Origin: Dysidea avara
Lineage: Eukaryota; Porifera; Demospongiae; Dictyoceratida; Dysideidae
Assembly (NCBI RefSeq): GCF_963678975.1
Contig: NC_089274.1
Location: 25,395,053 to 25,459,052 of the forward strand
DNA length: 64,000 nt
Direction: 5' to 3'
Shown piece by piece: positions 24,001-36,291 of the stretch. Numbering within the stretch: position 1 is the stretch's first letter; each line of letters begins with the position of its first letter. Below the pieces are notes generated by a model that was not told the DNA's origin, did no database searches, and worked only from the letters and a program-made list of their open reading frames with translations. The position numbers and the translations under genes were made by a program.

Positions 24001-27000
24001 AACACAACTCTGTATACAAATAAATGAGCTTCATTTATCCGAACAAATTCACTTATTTGAACACTTACACAGCATTAACTACAAGATTACTATAAAATCA
24101 CAAAAGCAATAAAAACAATCCTAACTAGCTGATAGTACATAATACTACTTTCAATACTGTTCTAAAGTTATTAATTCAGTGATTCACATCACACGCAGTT
24201 TCTTCAAATTTTCTACTGTTTCACCCAATGTGCATGCGTAAAGAAACACATGGACACCATGATGTGTCTTCAAAAAGTACTGTTCCCAGTGTTACAGATT
24301 GTCTCCTTTCACTCCTTAATGACAGACACAATTAACAACTCAAACCACTAACAAACTAGTCTTCTTTCAAGATGAGACATTTTCCGTAATTACGTAAGGT
24401 AACTCTCGTACAATAATCTGCGAGGGATCCACTTACCCGAGTAACCGGGACCATGTGGGCATGAGGACTTCAGGATACATCATTAAATGCACAAACAAAC
24501 TGTAGTGAAGTCGAAATTTTAATCCGTGCATAAGGTATTAAACTGATCTGCCATATGACAGTTGTGACTGATAGAGAGCTAAACTTTCAAGCTTGTTTGT
24601 ACTTGTCAATGATTGATCGGCAGGCATGACTCCAGATAAGCCTACAAACAGCAAGACATAAACATCCATTTCTTACTAATAGAGTGATTGTTCATGATGC
24701 TAAACTACTATTGGACTTCAGCTTGACTCCCCCAGTTCATATTCTTTTAGCTGGTGCACATTAACTTTACAATATGCATAAAAAACTAATACATCACAAG
24801 CTGCCACACTAGAATAGTAAAGGTTGGCCTACTCATTGTGAGCAACAAACCAAATTCATGGTTCTAGCAAAGATTTAAAAAAGTCACCAGCCACATCACC
24901 ATAAATGTTCGCTTGCATCTTTGCTTGAGAAAGAGGCACACCATCTTGACCTTTAAGCTTATCATGTGAATCCATGATATGCAATCGTGTGATAAGTTGA
25001 TTAGTCATTGTAGCACAAAGGTCGAAGGAGTTATGGCCACTTTCATAAAGAGGTACAATGTCTTTTACGCTACACTGTTTTACAAACAACTTTCTGACCA
25101 TCGATCTTTGCCATTACCACAATGTTGTGGTTTGCTTCAAAGGCTTAAGCGCTACAAAAGGGGAAAGAGATGCAAGCGTTTCAAAGAGTTGAGTTTGTTG
25201 TTGAAAGGAATTTACAATGTCTAATCTGCAAACACCACCCTGACAGAAGGACTACACTATGGCTCCTTGCATTCAAGCATGTCACACTTTAGTGAATGTG
25301 TACAATAAGAAGCCTTTTCCATAACGACGTCACACTAATTTCTATCTGGTATATTTTCTAGTACTGCTTCCTACAACGCGAATGTTTTTGATTCACTATT
25401 ACCACATTAATGAATCCTATATCGAGGCACAGCGATCAGGTATATATGGTTACTACTGTAGGTAATTAACAGAGTAATGTTTCCACTCTACTTAGAAAAT
25501 TAGCCGAAATTTTGTAAGTAGCATAAACGAATTCCATTCATAGCATTGTACTCATACCTGCCAGTTTTAACATGTAGGGCTGAGCGATACTACCATTTTA
25601 GTATCACGATCGATACTAAAACCACTATTCACGATACTGAATAGTTCACAATACTTACAAATAAGTCATCATAGCTGGTGCTACATAGTGTATTCTTCGG
25701 TATTCCTGCAGGAAGTCTTTAAAAGTAGCATCAACATCCTTGTTTACAGTAACAGTTATTGTAACACATGCTTTGAGGTTATGTTATGGTGTTCACACCT
25801 CTCTGCAGGCGTAACCAGGTTATGACTTACAAGGATTCTTGAGCCTAGTACAGCATAACAAATGGATTTCTAATGACAATAATGTACAGGCATGGTATCA
25901 CGATAGTTAATAACAAAATATCGCGATATCGATACTTTCTGGATTACACAAACAATCGATCTTCATTTACCACCCATAGAATCCAATACTCAAAAATATT
26001 AGAGTACTCCAAATAGAGATCGCCATTTATTAATAGTGAGGTCATTACGGAAAAGGCTTATTACATTGCATCCACATTGTCAAGTATGATCAAGATCATC
26101 ACATGTGACCCAATAATCTGATCCAGATGTTTCATAAAGCAAACAATGACCAAAATGAGGAATTTCAGACTCAAACAATGAAATCAACCCAACCAGTTTG
26201 AGGCAGATCTTATTATGCAGTTGGGTAGCACAGCCTGACATTTACGACCAAGACAGATTTTCTAAGAATCATACTAAAATGCACTATATACCTATGAAGC
26301 CATAACTACAGAACTTACTTCTAAAATGAAGCCAGAACAGTACAGTGCATGACTACAATAATATTCAAATAATGACATAAAGTAATATTCATTGCTGAGT
26401 CACAAACATGACTGGACATATAGTTGACAGTTTATTTAACAAACCCACATGAACTTCCTGTGCTAAGCCACATGACAAAATGAGGTCATTTGTGCTAATA
26501 AAAAAATCTCTTGGCCTTAGTTACCTAAAGGAAATATTAAGCATTTACTTGTTTACTTACCAGGCACATGCCTGCCCCACAGCTAAAATATCGCTTTTGA
26601 AAAACCATTTTGGAAAAAATCATGTGTGTCTGTCCTTTTTCCCACATGAGCAAAAGGTTTTCTGATAAAACACTAGCCTATATGTTAGAAATGAAGGTTA
26701 TACAGTGTCAGTATTCTCATCCCAGCTTGAAATATGGGTGAAGTAGGTTCCTGAATATGTTATGAATGCCCTTCACAAATATGGGCATAAAACAAGTGTA
26801 TCTAGGATTCCAGGAATGACAAATTCCTTCAAGGTGAAAAAGGGCATGTTTCATACTTAAATGAAGGGTAACCTCAAGGTTTTCTCACCTTGTTTTGAAA
26901 CATTATTATGACTGGTGAACCTGCTCACACAGAAAGAATAGTGTCAGACAATCATAGAAGCAAGTTTGCATTTGAACATGTTCCCCAACTAACAATTACT

Positions 27001-27363
27001 GAAAAGTGAAGTGGCCATATGTTGTTTTTTTAGTTGTATTCAACCTGTTACACAGTGCTAGCATTACAAAGAAGAATAGCATCTGTGTCAGTCACTATGG
27101 AAATACAGATGATTACCATTACAAAGAGATAGTCAGCAATGGTGCACTACTGCAAATCAACACCATTTTCCATCAAGAAATGGGATACAAGGAGGACAAA
27201 GGTAAGTCAATGATGCATGCATTATACTACGTACTTTGATGACCTACCTGTTGGGCTAAACACAGAAAAAAATCAAGCCAAAAGCCTTAGCTACAATTGA
27301 GTTATGCTTGTCTGAAGGTATTAGCAAGTCAGTCAGTCTATTAATCAGTCAATAAGAAAATTA
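21084..27363. other. Gene-poor 6-kb stretch with element remnants
   Basis: No exon model holds. Visible pieces are AT-rich palindromic TCGAATATTCGGATTAATATTCG near 21210-21250; TTAGAGCTGAGCGAATATTC near 21709; a small foldback at 21768-21818; a pogo/Tigger-like end at 23905; and GGGCTGAGCGATACT at 25577 with ATCGCGATATCGATAC near 25920. Open frames at 22671-22907 (-), 23093-23326 (+), 24856-25101 (-) and 27006-27239 (+) have protein-like stretches but no domain I recognise. Confidence 0.45.
23905..24075 (+). repeat. pogo/Tigger-like terminal sequence
   Basis: CAGTGGGACCTCAATTATCC followed by GAACAG resembles the CAGT..AACCTC..TTATCCG ends of pogo/Tigger elements. CTTCATTTATCCGAAC repeats the core at about 24031. 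No opposite end was located. Two copies of the dispersed CTCTATTAGAGTA motif are embedded. Confidence 0.5.
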
Positions 27364-27390
27364 AATTATATTTCGTGAAATTCGCTGCAT

Positions 27391-27507
27391 GTAACACTGG
27401 TATTTCTCTTTCTACACGCGAAAATACAGCAATTAGTAGCTCTATACAAAAATAAATAGAAAAACTGAGTCCAATATCCGGTCACACATGCGCTCCAGAA
27501 CCCACTT
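27391..27507 (+). repeat. DIRS left inverted terminal repeat
   Basis: Begins GTAACACTGGTATTTCTC and runs to CCAGAACCCACTT. It is the reverse complement of 32859-32974 with about five differences. The DIRS promoter is expected here; this is inference. Confidence 0.85.
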
Positions 27508-27540
27508 TTTCTTTCGCTGCACGCGATTAGTAGTTCGACA

Positions 27541-28734
27541 ATGGCGGCTGAGGGAAATCAGGACGACAACCGTATAGAACTAGACGGAGAAGCGCAAGAA
27601 CGGGAGAAACAAATCTCTGCGTTGTTAGGCGACTCTACCCTGAGAGACTCGCTGATCCAGAAGCTCACAGAGGGCGGCCACGTGACGAAGCAGAACACGC
27701 CTAACCAGAAGAAGGACGGCAGTATGCCGGGCGGATATCCGTTTGGCAGTGGAGGATGGCCAGCGTTCCCGGTACAATTTCCCTTCGTACCCTACCCAGC
27801 GTGGAGGTCATCTTACATCCCAGCCGTGGTCACCGGAGCTGGAAGCAGCCAACTCCCCCATGGTTCCGCACTTGGGTCGGGCCAACCTGGTTCCTCACGT
27901 GTGCAGGGCCAGGAGGAAGGGGAAGAAGAGGATTATTTGGACCTGTTGGATGAAGATGAAGCCTTGGAACTGGTCCAATTTGAACCTGTTGTTGATGATG
28001 ATGATGCTTGGAAGGCCTGTGACACAATCAACAACTTTATTAAGAAGAGCTTCACCCAGGTGATTACACCCACAGCAAGAGATGGGATCATGAAGGACTA
28101 TCCTAAGCCCAAGATTGAAGCTCTCTTTGCCCCAAAGTTGGATGAGGATGTCAAGAAGCAGATAGAGAGGGCAGGCAAGGACCCCCATTATGGTGTTGAA
28201 AAACACTTGTACAACCTTCAGTAGCAAATCCTGGACATATCAGGCCCTCTCACGTGTTTGTGGGCAGACCTCCTCAATCGAGGTGCTACGGTTAACCCTA
28301 AAGATGTGATCCTACTCTTACAGAGTACACTGACTCTCCTGGGAAGTGCTTCCCACACTATCACCCAAGAAAGGAGGCGTGTGGCTTGGTCTCGAGTCAA
28401 TCCCAGTATTGGTGCCTTACCAGAGGACACAGATGAGAATCAAGATAAGGTGAAGGAGACAACCTTGTTTGGTGGCGGCTTCTTGGAGAGAGCCACGAAG
28501 AGAATCAAAGAACAGAAGGCACTAGCGAAGGTAGCTGGAGCAGGAAATGGACCTCCCCACAAACGCCAGCAGAGCCGGGATCCACATGACCTTTGCCGTT
28601 TTTTGGAGAAGGGCGCCCCTGCAAAATACGGCGGCAGGAACATCAAGCGCCAACAGCCATACCCACCCAAGTTCCAGAGGAGAGACCAGAAGAGGGGCAA
28701 GTTCCCACCCAAGCACCTACAGAGGAACAATTGA
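27541..28734 (+). pseudogene. DIRS gag-like ORF with one internal stop
   Basis: ATG at 27541, GC-richer than its surroundings. One frame runs to 28734 except for TAG at 28222-28224. The N-terminus is acidic (EEGEEEDYLDLLDEDEALEL). After the stop the same frame continues QILDISGPLTCLWADLLNRG, VILLLQSTLTLLGSASHTIT, RRRVAWSRVNP and a basic Arg/Lys/Gln tail. The region LLGSASH..ERRR.AWSR.NP matches what I recall of DIRS gag proteins. Reading across the stop would give about 397 aa. The stop may be a mutation or a read-through point; mutation is likelier given the other breaks. Confidence 0.75.
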
Positions 28735-30130
28735 CTCATGCACACACAATCAGTTCACAATTTTTGATAAATGGTTTTTCCCTTATCCCTGTTGTTTCAC
28801 TCCTTCCAACAGCAGGTCGTCTCCCTCTCTGCCTGCACAATTGGCTCAGAATCACATCCGACCAAAGGGTGATCCAAGTGGTGAAAGGGTACAAGCTAGA
28901 GCTGATGTCAACCCCATTTCAGAATTTCCCACCAAGACCTCTAGGAGCCAAGGGCCACCACTCAATGGAGGAGGAGATACAGAAGCTCATGGACAAGGGT
29001 GCAGTGAAGAAAGTCACCTCCTGTGTGAATCAATTCATCAGCCAGATCTTTTTGGTCCCCAAGAAAGATGGTTCAGCAAGGCTAGTGATCAACTTGAGAC
29101 CTCTGAATCGGTTTATTCACCAACTACATTTCAAGATGGAGAGTCTGGGAGACCTGATGAGAGATGACGACTGGATGACTTCAATAGACCTAAAGGATGC
29201 CTACCTGTCGGTCACGATATGGCAAGGTCATAGGAAGTATCTGAGATTCCTATGGCAGGACAGTCTATACGAGTTTCAGTGCCTTCCCTTTGGTCTGAGA
29301 AGTGCGCCACGTGTCTTCACCAAACTATTCAAACCTGTACTTGCAAGGCTTCGCCACCAGGGCATCAGACTGATAATGTACTTAGACGATATGTTGGTGA
29401 TGGCACAGAGCAGGGAGGAACTAGAGAGTCACTTATCCCAGATAATATCTCTTCTAGAGTTGTTAGGTTTTGTGGTCAACAGGGAGAAGTCTCAATTGGT
29501 ACCAGCCCAGGTGATTCATTACCTTGGTTTCATGGTGGACTCCAAGGAGATGAAGATCAGGCTGTCAGAAGAGAAGGCAACACAAATTTCAACAGCTTGC
29601 AGGAAGGTCAGGGAGAAGGGATCCACATCAGTGAGACAATTAGCCAGATTAATTGGCAAGATGACAGCAACCCTCCCTGCAATCTTCCCAGCCCCGTTAT
29701 GGTACAGAGAGCTTCAGTGTCAGAAGAACCAGACATACCAGAGGTCCCAGTCCTTCAAGACCACCATGACACTGAATCAGGAGGCCCTTCTGGAGCTGGA
29801 CTGGTGGTCAATCAGGAGGAATTTAATGGATGGGAAGAGTGTATCGACACAGGAACCTGACCTCACCATGGAGATGGATGCTTCAATGCTGGGCTGGGGA
29901 GCAGTCTGCCAGGGCATACGAACAGGGGGACTATGGTCTCAGATGGAACGGAAGAACCACATCAATTATTTGGAACTCCTCGCAGCCTGGTTCGGAGTGA
30001 AAGCACTTGCCAAGGACAGGAAGAACATTCATATCCATCTGAAGATGGACAACCGAACAGCAGTGTTCTATGCGAATCGAATGGGGGGGACTCGTTCCCC
30101 AGTGTTGAGCAGCCTAGCAATTCAACTTTG
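28593..30130 (+). pseudogene. DIRS reverse transcriptase and start of RNase H
   Basis: Overlaps the gag end in another frame. RT motifs in order are VSCVNQFISQIFLVPKKDG-like text, RLVINLRPLNRFI, MTSIDLKDAYLSV, FQCLPFGLRSAPRVFTKLF, the catalytic MYLDDMLVMA (29376 on), FVVNREKSQLVP and HYLGFMVD. RNase H begins TMEMDASMLGWGAVC and INYLELLAAWFGVKAL, with KMDNRTAVFYANRMGG near 30045-30090. The conserved frame is lost at about 30125, where RNase H continues in the next frame. Active-site Asp residues are intact. Confidence 0.88.
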
Positions 30131-30132
30131 GC

Positions 30133-30700
30133 TTGGAGAGGAATTTGTCCATCACAGCAGAGCATCTCCCTGGGATAGACAATTGTGTGGCAGACGAGGA
30201 ATCCAGGGTGATTCAATCGACTGCAGAGTGGCAGTTACACCGACCGATATTTCAACAGATCCTGGAATACCTCGGCAACTGCAACATAGACCTGTTTGCA
30301 ACTCGCCTCAATACTCAGTTGAAACAGTTTGTGAGTTGGAGACCGGATCCCGACTCAGTGGGGGCCGATTCCCTACAGCTGCCCTGGAACAGGTGGGAGG
30401 GATATGCCTTCCCTTCCTTTTGCCTAATTGGCAGATGTGTCAAGAAAGTCAGAGAGGACAGGGCTTCTCTGATACTAGTAGCACCAGTCTGGAGGTCACA
30501 GCCGTGGTATCCAGCATTACTAGAACTGTTAGTGGACTTTCCCCTAATGCTCCCACGAATTTCGAGGCTCTTGTCAGACCCATTTGGCAAGCCACATCCT
30601 CTGATGGCAATAGGCCAGCTACAACTAGCTGCTTGGAAAGTATCAGGCATAGACAGCAGCCAGACAGAATTTCAAGCGAGGCTTCACAGCTGTTGGCAGC
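30133..30700 (+). pseudogene. DIRS RNase H end and linker
   Basis: The frame changes relative to the RT. It shows ERNLSITAEHLPGIDNCVAD, EESRVIQS, NIDLFATRLNTQLKQFVSWR, PDPDSVGADS, LILVAPVWRSQPWYPALLEL and further text. HLPG..N..AD.ESR is the last RNase H motif, and the DLFA..L..Q and APVW..QPWYP.LL blocks are usual in DIRS and related elements between RNase H and recombinase. The frame changes again at about 30690. Confidence 0.8.
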
Positions 30701-31638
30701 AGGTTGGAGCAGGGGCACAAACACAACATACGAAAGTGCTTGGAGGAGATGGCATAGCTGGTGCTCTGAACGGCAAGTTGATCCCATTTCATGTGCTATC
30801 CAGCCATTCTTGGAGTTCTTAACAAGTTTGTTCAAGGAAGGACTACAATATCGAACAATAAATACCATACGGTCTACCATCTCAATGACTCACAACCATA
30901 TCGAAGGACTACCTATGGGTCAACACCCACTAGTTTCAAGGCTTTTGAGAGGTGTCTACAACACTCGCCCACCACAACCCAGATATTCAACTACATGGGA
31001 TGTTGATGTGGTTATCAAGTATTTACAGTCACTTGGTGAGAATGATACTTTACTCTTGAAGACACTGACACAGAAGTTAACCCTGCTGATGGCCCTTGTA
31101 GGAGCAAACAGGGTATCAGAGTTACAAGCCTTAGATCTTTGGTACCGGACTTACAGACCAGAAGGTGTTTGTTTTCAACTGCCAACTTTAAGCAAGAAGA
31201 GGAAAGCCGGAACACCTCCTAAGCAGTTTACATTTGGAGCCTTTCCTAATGACAGCCGATTATGCGTAATGAGTTGTTTATGGCAATGCGAGGCAGTTAC
31301 ACTTGAACATAGAGAGAGTGATCCAAGAAACCCCCCAACTACTCTTCTTGTCTTACATCAAGCCTCATAAACCAGTCACCTCACAACGCCTAGCTAACTG
31401 GCTAAAGGAGATTCTGGGAAAAGCTGGGATAGATACCTCAGTGTTCAAGGCTCACTCAGTCAGAGGTGCTTCTAGCACTGCGGCATCTGTGAAGGGAGTC
31501 CTGATTGAAGATATACTTCGTACCACAGATTGGAGCACTGACTCTACCTTCCGACGATTTTACTACTGCCCTGTACAAACAAATAACTATGCTCAGACAT
31601 TGCTCCAACCAAGAGCAGATCAATCCCAGTGTTCATAG
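30640..31638 (+). pseudogene. DIRS tyrosine recombinase, one frameshift
   Basis: Frame 30640-31370 starts SEASQLLAAGWSRGTNTTYE, with RRWHSWCSERQVDPISC (core-binding part), then LTLLMALVGANRVSELQALD with the first catalytic Arg. The rest is in the frame of 31303-31638: LLFLSYIKPHKPVTSQRLAN, FKAHSVRGASSTAA with the His-x-x-Arg pair, and FRRFYYCPVQ with the candidate Tyr nucleophile. All four catalytic positions are visible but split over two frames, so this copy is probably dead. The domain would integrate the circular DNA intermediate. Confidence 0.88.
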
Positions 31639-31677
31639 AACTTCAAGACACGTGTCAGTCTGTGTGACATGGACATT

Positions 31678-32560
31678 TTTGGTCTTTGTAGCAATAACTT
31701 ACATTATTGGACTTTGTGCCATTGATATTGTTGGTCTTTGTACCATTAAGGTTACGGGATACTGTAAACCCCACATGTACACTATCAATCATTTTTCATG
31801 ATTAGGAGTTGATTTTTCTTAATGCATTGTTATCAAATATTTATGCATTCTTGACTTCTCAATGTTGTTATGGAAACATGAGTTGTCCCCAATCAGTGAA
31901 AACTATGAACCAAAAATCAGACCAATGAAGAAACATGAGAACTTACTAACAATTCTAAGATTTGAAGAACATCACTTGTGAGGGACTGACAAGAGGATTT
32001 GTGAATAATGTGTATAGTTGCTGAAATATGACTACAATATGGCCTAAAGCAAGACACTGTGGTCACAAAATTAATTTTTTAATTGATATCACAAGCACTA
32101 GAAACATTATTTCTAACAAATGGCTCCGTCAGGACCTAGACAAGAAGCCAAACTAGTAGTCTGTTTATACAAAATGTTAACAACTAGTTTGACAGTCCTG
32201 ATTTTGCTGAACTACGCATGCGCTTACAGGTGCGCCAGTTGCTAAGTGTGTTGTTTCTATGTTATCTTGTACTGTTACGTGTGTTTTCTTGTACCTTGTA
32301 CCTGTCCAGTCAGCACGCTATGATTCTCCCAACAATTTAGCCTGTTACCAGCTGATACGCAACACAACAATACCAAGCCGCCTTAATTACGTAATAAAAT
32401 TTTTGTTTGACAGTTGCTCAGTATCCCGTAACCTTAACACTGTTGGCCTTTGTGCCTCTTTTCACATTATATTACTGACCTTTGTGCCACTCACAATATT
32501 TGTCTTCCATACCATTTATGTTATTGGTTTTCGTGGCATACTCTATTGGCCTTTGGGCCA
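31678..32560 (+). repeat. TTGGYCTTTGTGCC repeats in the DIRS 3' tail
   Basis: Seven copies of a TTGG(T/C)CTTTGT(G/A)CC-like unit: three near 31678-31748 and four near 32443-32560, often about 33 bases apart. The inverted pair AAGGTTACGGGATACTG (31749) and CAGTATCCCGTAACCTT (32419) lies between the clusters. No protein frame is supported across this tail. Confidence 0.6.
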
Positions 32561-32661
32561 TTTATTAGTGACTAGGTACCTTTTGTTGTCGTATACATAG
32601 CGGTAACCGCAGATGTGTATTCGCTGCAATATAACAATATGTTTGTAGGCTTTAAACTCTA

Positions 32662-32779
32662 CCAGTGTTACATGCAGCGAATTTCACAAAATATAATTGA
32701 TGATTTGACGAGGGCCCAAAGGGCCTGAAGTTAAATCGTAATTATATGAGTGAAATGAGCAATGTACATGTAACACTGG
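32662..32779 (+). repeat. DIRS internal complementary region
   Basis: The first half (CCAGTGTTACATGCAGCGAA on) is the reverse complement of the left terminus. The second half (GATGATTTGACGAGGGCC through GAAATGAGCAATG) is the reverse complement of the right terminus. The join near 32718 corresponds to the circle junction. Confidence 0.88.
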
Positions 32780-32858
32780 CCCATTCCCTACATGTATTTT
32801 ATTTATTACCCCTCCCATGTTATTTGCTCTATAGGCTCACTACGGTGGTAGCAAATGA

Positions 32859-32974
32859 AGTGGGTTCTGGAGCGCATGTGTGACCGGATATTGGACCCAG
32901 TTTTTCTATTTATTTTTGTATAGAGCTACCAATTACTGTATTTTCGCGTGTAGAAAGAGAAATACCAGTGTTAC
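32859..32974 (-). repeat. DIRS right inverted terminal repeat
   Basis: Reverse complement of 27391-27507, from AAGTGGGTTCTGGAGCGCAT to CCAGTGTTAC. The unique right terminal extension 32975-33033 pairs with the internal complementary region. Confidence 0.85.
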
Positions 32975-33033
32975 ATTTGCTCATTTCACTCATATAAGTA
33001 CGATTTAACTTCAGGCCCTTGTCAAATCATCAA

Positions 33034-35762
33034 CTTTTAAAAATCATAGTAACCTATTGGACAATATTTTTTTCTTGTAAGCATGTGAAAACCTGCCTAA
33101 TATACAGTACTGTATAATCCATGGGTATTGCAGTACTTGTTTTCATTCATCTGGAAGAATCAGGAATATAACACGAGTATCTAGATCCATTGAGGTACGA
33201 AGAAAGTACTAAATAAACAGGTGGTTTGAAAATAGGCTATACATGATGTAGAGAGTTCAGTGTGACAATAATAGGTATTGACACTTTAATATACAAACTA
33301 GTTAGCCCATTTTCAATACGGAAGGCAATCACTCACATACACTATTTACTCTCAGTCATATGTACCCTATCTATATAGGAGACTTAGCTTTTTTTAAACT
33401 TGAGGCAGAAATGTTGTGAAACACTGTGAACTACAAGTAGGTAGCTCCATAATGGTGTCTCCAGCATTACAATAACTAGATAATGTCTGGATTATCGTTA
33501 AGAGGCTATTTCCAGCTCAATCCACTAATCCACAAAATACATCACACCCTATTAAAAAGCTTTTGGAAACAAAAACATCCTTTCTGTATGTTTATTGGCA
33601 GACCACAGGATATTCTCCCACACATAGCTAGCCTAACTGACTGATGATCTCACTGAACAAAAACGATAACTTACTGCCATGGTTTGTCATGTCTTTAGTT
33701 TTACAGCAAAACTGCAGGTAGTAACAGCTAGATCATCGAGGGGTCGCACGCTTTAATCAGTAAGGAGATTTCAGCACACAGACCTTACAGGTTACACACA
33801 CAAGTCATATTGCAATTGAAGAAGTAATGTACCCTCTACTCCTGGCTACAAGTTTAGAGAAGTGGGGTCTTTACTTGCTGACTTACACCACGCGTAAAAT
33901 GCGCCTTCGAAATAACCACTTGGCATCAAATTCCAACGAAGGAAGCACCCACAGATTTGTGATCACAACACTGTATGCTAGTATAGGCTACTAGCTAGTG
34001 CCCAGCAAAAGAGAAGATTAGGTAGCTTTCAACACACAAGAGTTATTAACCATTATAATTTTCTTGGCATTGCAAAGTTGTGAAAACATCACAAATGTTA
34101 CTTACTACAGTAATAGAAGCTGTTTCTTTACACTACTGGTCACTACACCTACATATATTACACAACCTAGCACAAATACAGAGGTCTATCTCACTAGTAT
34201 ACTAGAGAAAACTGATGCAGAAAAACTGTCCTCACCATTTGGATACCATACTAAAACCCTTGCCGCTAAATTTTCGTACAAAGGATATGAATTCCCTTAA
34301 ACTAAGTTTCTATAGACTACTACTCTACCTACTTATGTGAATGTATTCTTTTACTATAATACACTAAACAACAACAAATTTCTTCTTACAACAAAGTCAT
34401 GTGCTTTTAACATGCAACTTGGCCATATTATTATTACATAAGTGATATAATAAAACAAATTCTTGTGGTAATAATATTATGGCTTTGCTTCATAAGGTTT
34501 TCCATTATACTGTACCACCATCAAAATTCCAATGCAGCACCTCAGTATGGTTTCCTTCATATGGTTTCCTTGCATGAAGATGACCATGTAATTGAAGATA
34601 AAACGAAAGGCAAGGCAGTCACTCATTGGAACTAGAAAAGGCATATACCACCAGTGAGTTTGAAATGGTGACTATGCGCAGACTCACTTTTTGCGACTGT
34701 GGTCAGGCAGGTAGGGAGACCAAACATCGGGTTTTGACAATTTATTTTAAAACTCAATATCTGGCCATCTGATAGTGTTACTATTAGATACACTAAAACC
34801 ATTGCATAAAAGTGATTTTCATCACATTTGATGTTTCTATGATGGATTTTAATGACAGAATTTTGAGCAGCACCCGTCATATTGTACTGTTGAAGAAATA
34901 CAAACACTATAGTTATACATTTCAGAATAATAAAACTCTCTGATACGGGTACCATTGACACTTCACTACACAAGTTGCTACACAGCAACATGATGACTAT
35001 ACAGGATTCATTTAAACAAACAGCTATAAACAAGCATTTACAAATATTCTGATTAAAAAGTTATCAATTGAGTGAAAGCATCTCTCTGTAAACAATTCCA
35101 AGAAACTATATCTAAATGTCCACAGACTCAACTCTGAAGACCCCAGCCTGCTTACACTCCAAATTATGAAATTTAGAGTATGACAAGCCAGCACTTTTGC
35201 ACCCACATGCAATACACCAGAATAGAGCAGTTGTAGGTGTGGTGTTCAACTGAACAGGTGTGGTGTTCAATTGAAATGTGTGGCAAACTAGCAAAAACTA
35301 GTACAGCTGGAATATTGTATACTTCATTGTCCTGCTATTGTAGAGTGACCAAACTATGACGGTGTTGATAATCATCTGTTATCAGGTACTAACATACTAG
35401 AGATGTGAGAGCATAGCCGGTGCTTCCTGGCTATATGGTGAAAACAGCATGTATTTGCCAACACATTTATGGAACTGTCCACCCATAAATTGGTATGGCG
35501 AGGCTGAACTGCTTTCTTTCTTTACAACTGTGTCAAATTCTTTTAACACAATGGTAAAGGTTAAAAGGCATCTGGATCCAGCAAAAACAGACTTTTATCG
35601 TAATTTCAGACCACACCAGCTACATTCTCGTCCTAGTATTAAGTGAATGTAACACTGTAGTGCTTAATACTTGAACTATAGCAAATACACAATTTTTATG
35701 GTAATGTCATTGTTTTGTGCAACCATAGTCGTCGCGCAATGTTACATACTGTGTAACCTAAA
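33034..35762. other. Gene-poor sequence after the DIRS element
   Basis: No gene recognised. About 34600-34760 (CAGTGAGTTTGAAATGGTGA, then GGTCAGGCAGGTAGGGAGAC) is a partial relative of the composite repeat at 46.9, 55.8 and 59.5 kb. Open frames at 34064-34300 (+) and 34632-35033 (-) carry no domain; the second is largely that repeat. Confidence 0.4.
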
Positions 35763-36210
35763 TATTTCGAGGGGGGGGGAGATTTTTGTTGATTTCGCAG
35801 TTTTGGGTGTTATCAGCGAAAATTTTACCCTCGAAATATTTCATGGGGTAGTCACCTCCATACCACCAATTGATGCGCTTGCGACCGGAAGATTTAATCA
35901 AGCGATCAAGGGGTATTTTTGCATTGAATCAAGCGATCAAGACGTTCGTAAAAGTGGTGATCAAGCACCTTTGGAAAGCTAACTTTGGGAAACACGAGAA
36001 TTTACTAGCTTTTACGGTTGACGATCAAGAATCAAGGCTCTTGAATAGATGAAATCAAGTGATCAAGGCAATATTTTGGCGATCAAACTTTTTGATCCCG
36101 GTCGCGAGCGCATCAATTGGCGGTATGGAAGTGACTACCCCTTGTATTTAGACCATAATAGTCTAATATCCCCGGGAGTGTGCGAAAAATTTGCCCCTTG
36201 AAATACTTCG
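35763..36210. repeat. Inverted-repeat element with clustered GATCAAG motifs
   Basis: GGGTAGTCACCTCCATACCA..CAATTGATGCGCTTGCGACCGG at 35847-35887 is matched in reverse by CCGGTCGCGAGCGCATCAAT..GGTATGGAAGTGACTACCCC at 36098-36141. Weaker pairing extends to ATATTTCGAGGGG and CCCCTTGAAATACTT at the outer ends. The 210-bp centre holds about seven (A)TCAAG/GATCAA units. Confidence 0.65.
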
Positions 36211-36291
36211 GCTATTACGGTAACTTGTTCACACCCTTTTAACGCAATCTGCCATTTTCACCTTCAAGAACGTTCTTAATGTAGACTTCTT

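Larger units (their letters stand above)
27364..33033 (+). mobile_element. DIRS-type tyrosine-recombinase retrotransposon
   Basis: About 5.67 kb. Order is inverted terminal repeat, gag-like ORF, RT, RNase H, tyrosine recombinase, a 1-kb tail, internal complementary region, inverted terminal repeat. The left terminus begins about AATTATATTTCGTGAAATTC and the right one ends about CAGGCCCTTGTCAAATCATC. The internal region at 32662-32779 is the reverse complement of the two termini joined, the DIRS hallmark used to rebuild the ends through a circular intermediate. A premature stop in gag and three frame changes imply loss of activity. It lies between CD225 genes 3 and 4. Confidence 0.92.

Noticed and set aside
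28547-29167. 206-aa plus-strand frame
   Set aside because: Overlaps gag and RT of the DIRS element in a frame with no conserved motifs.
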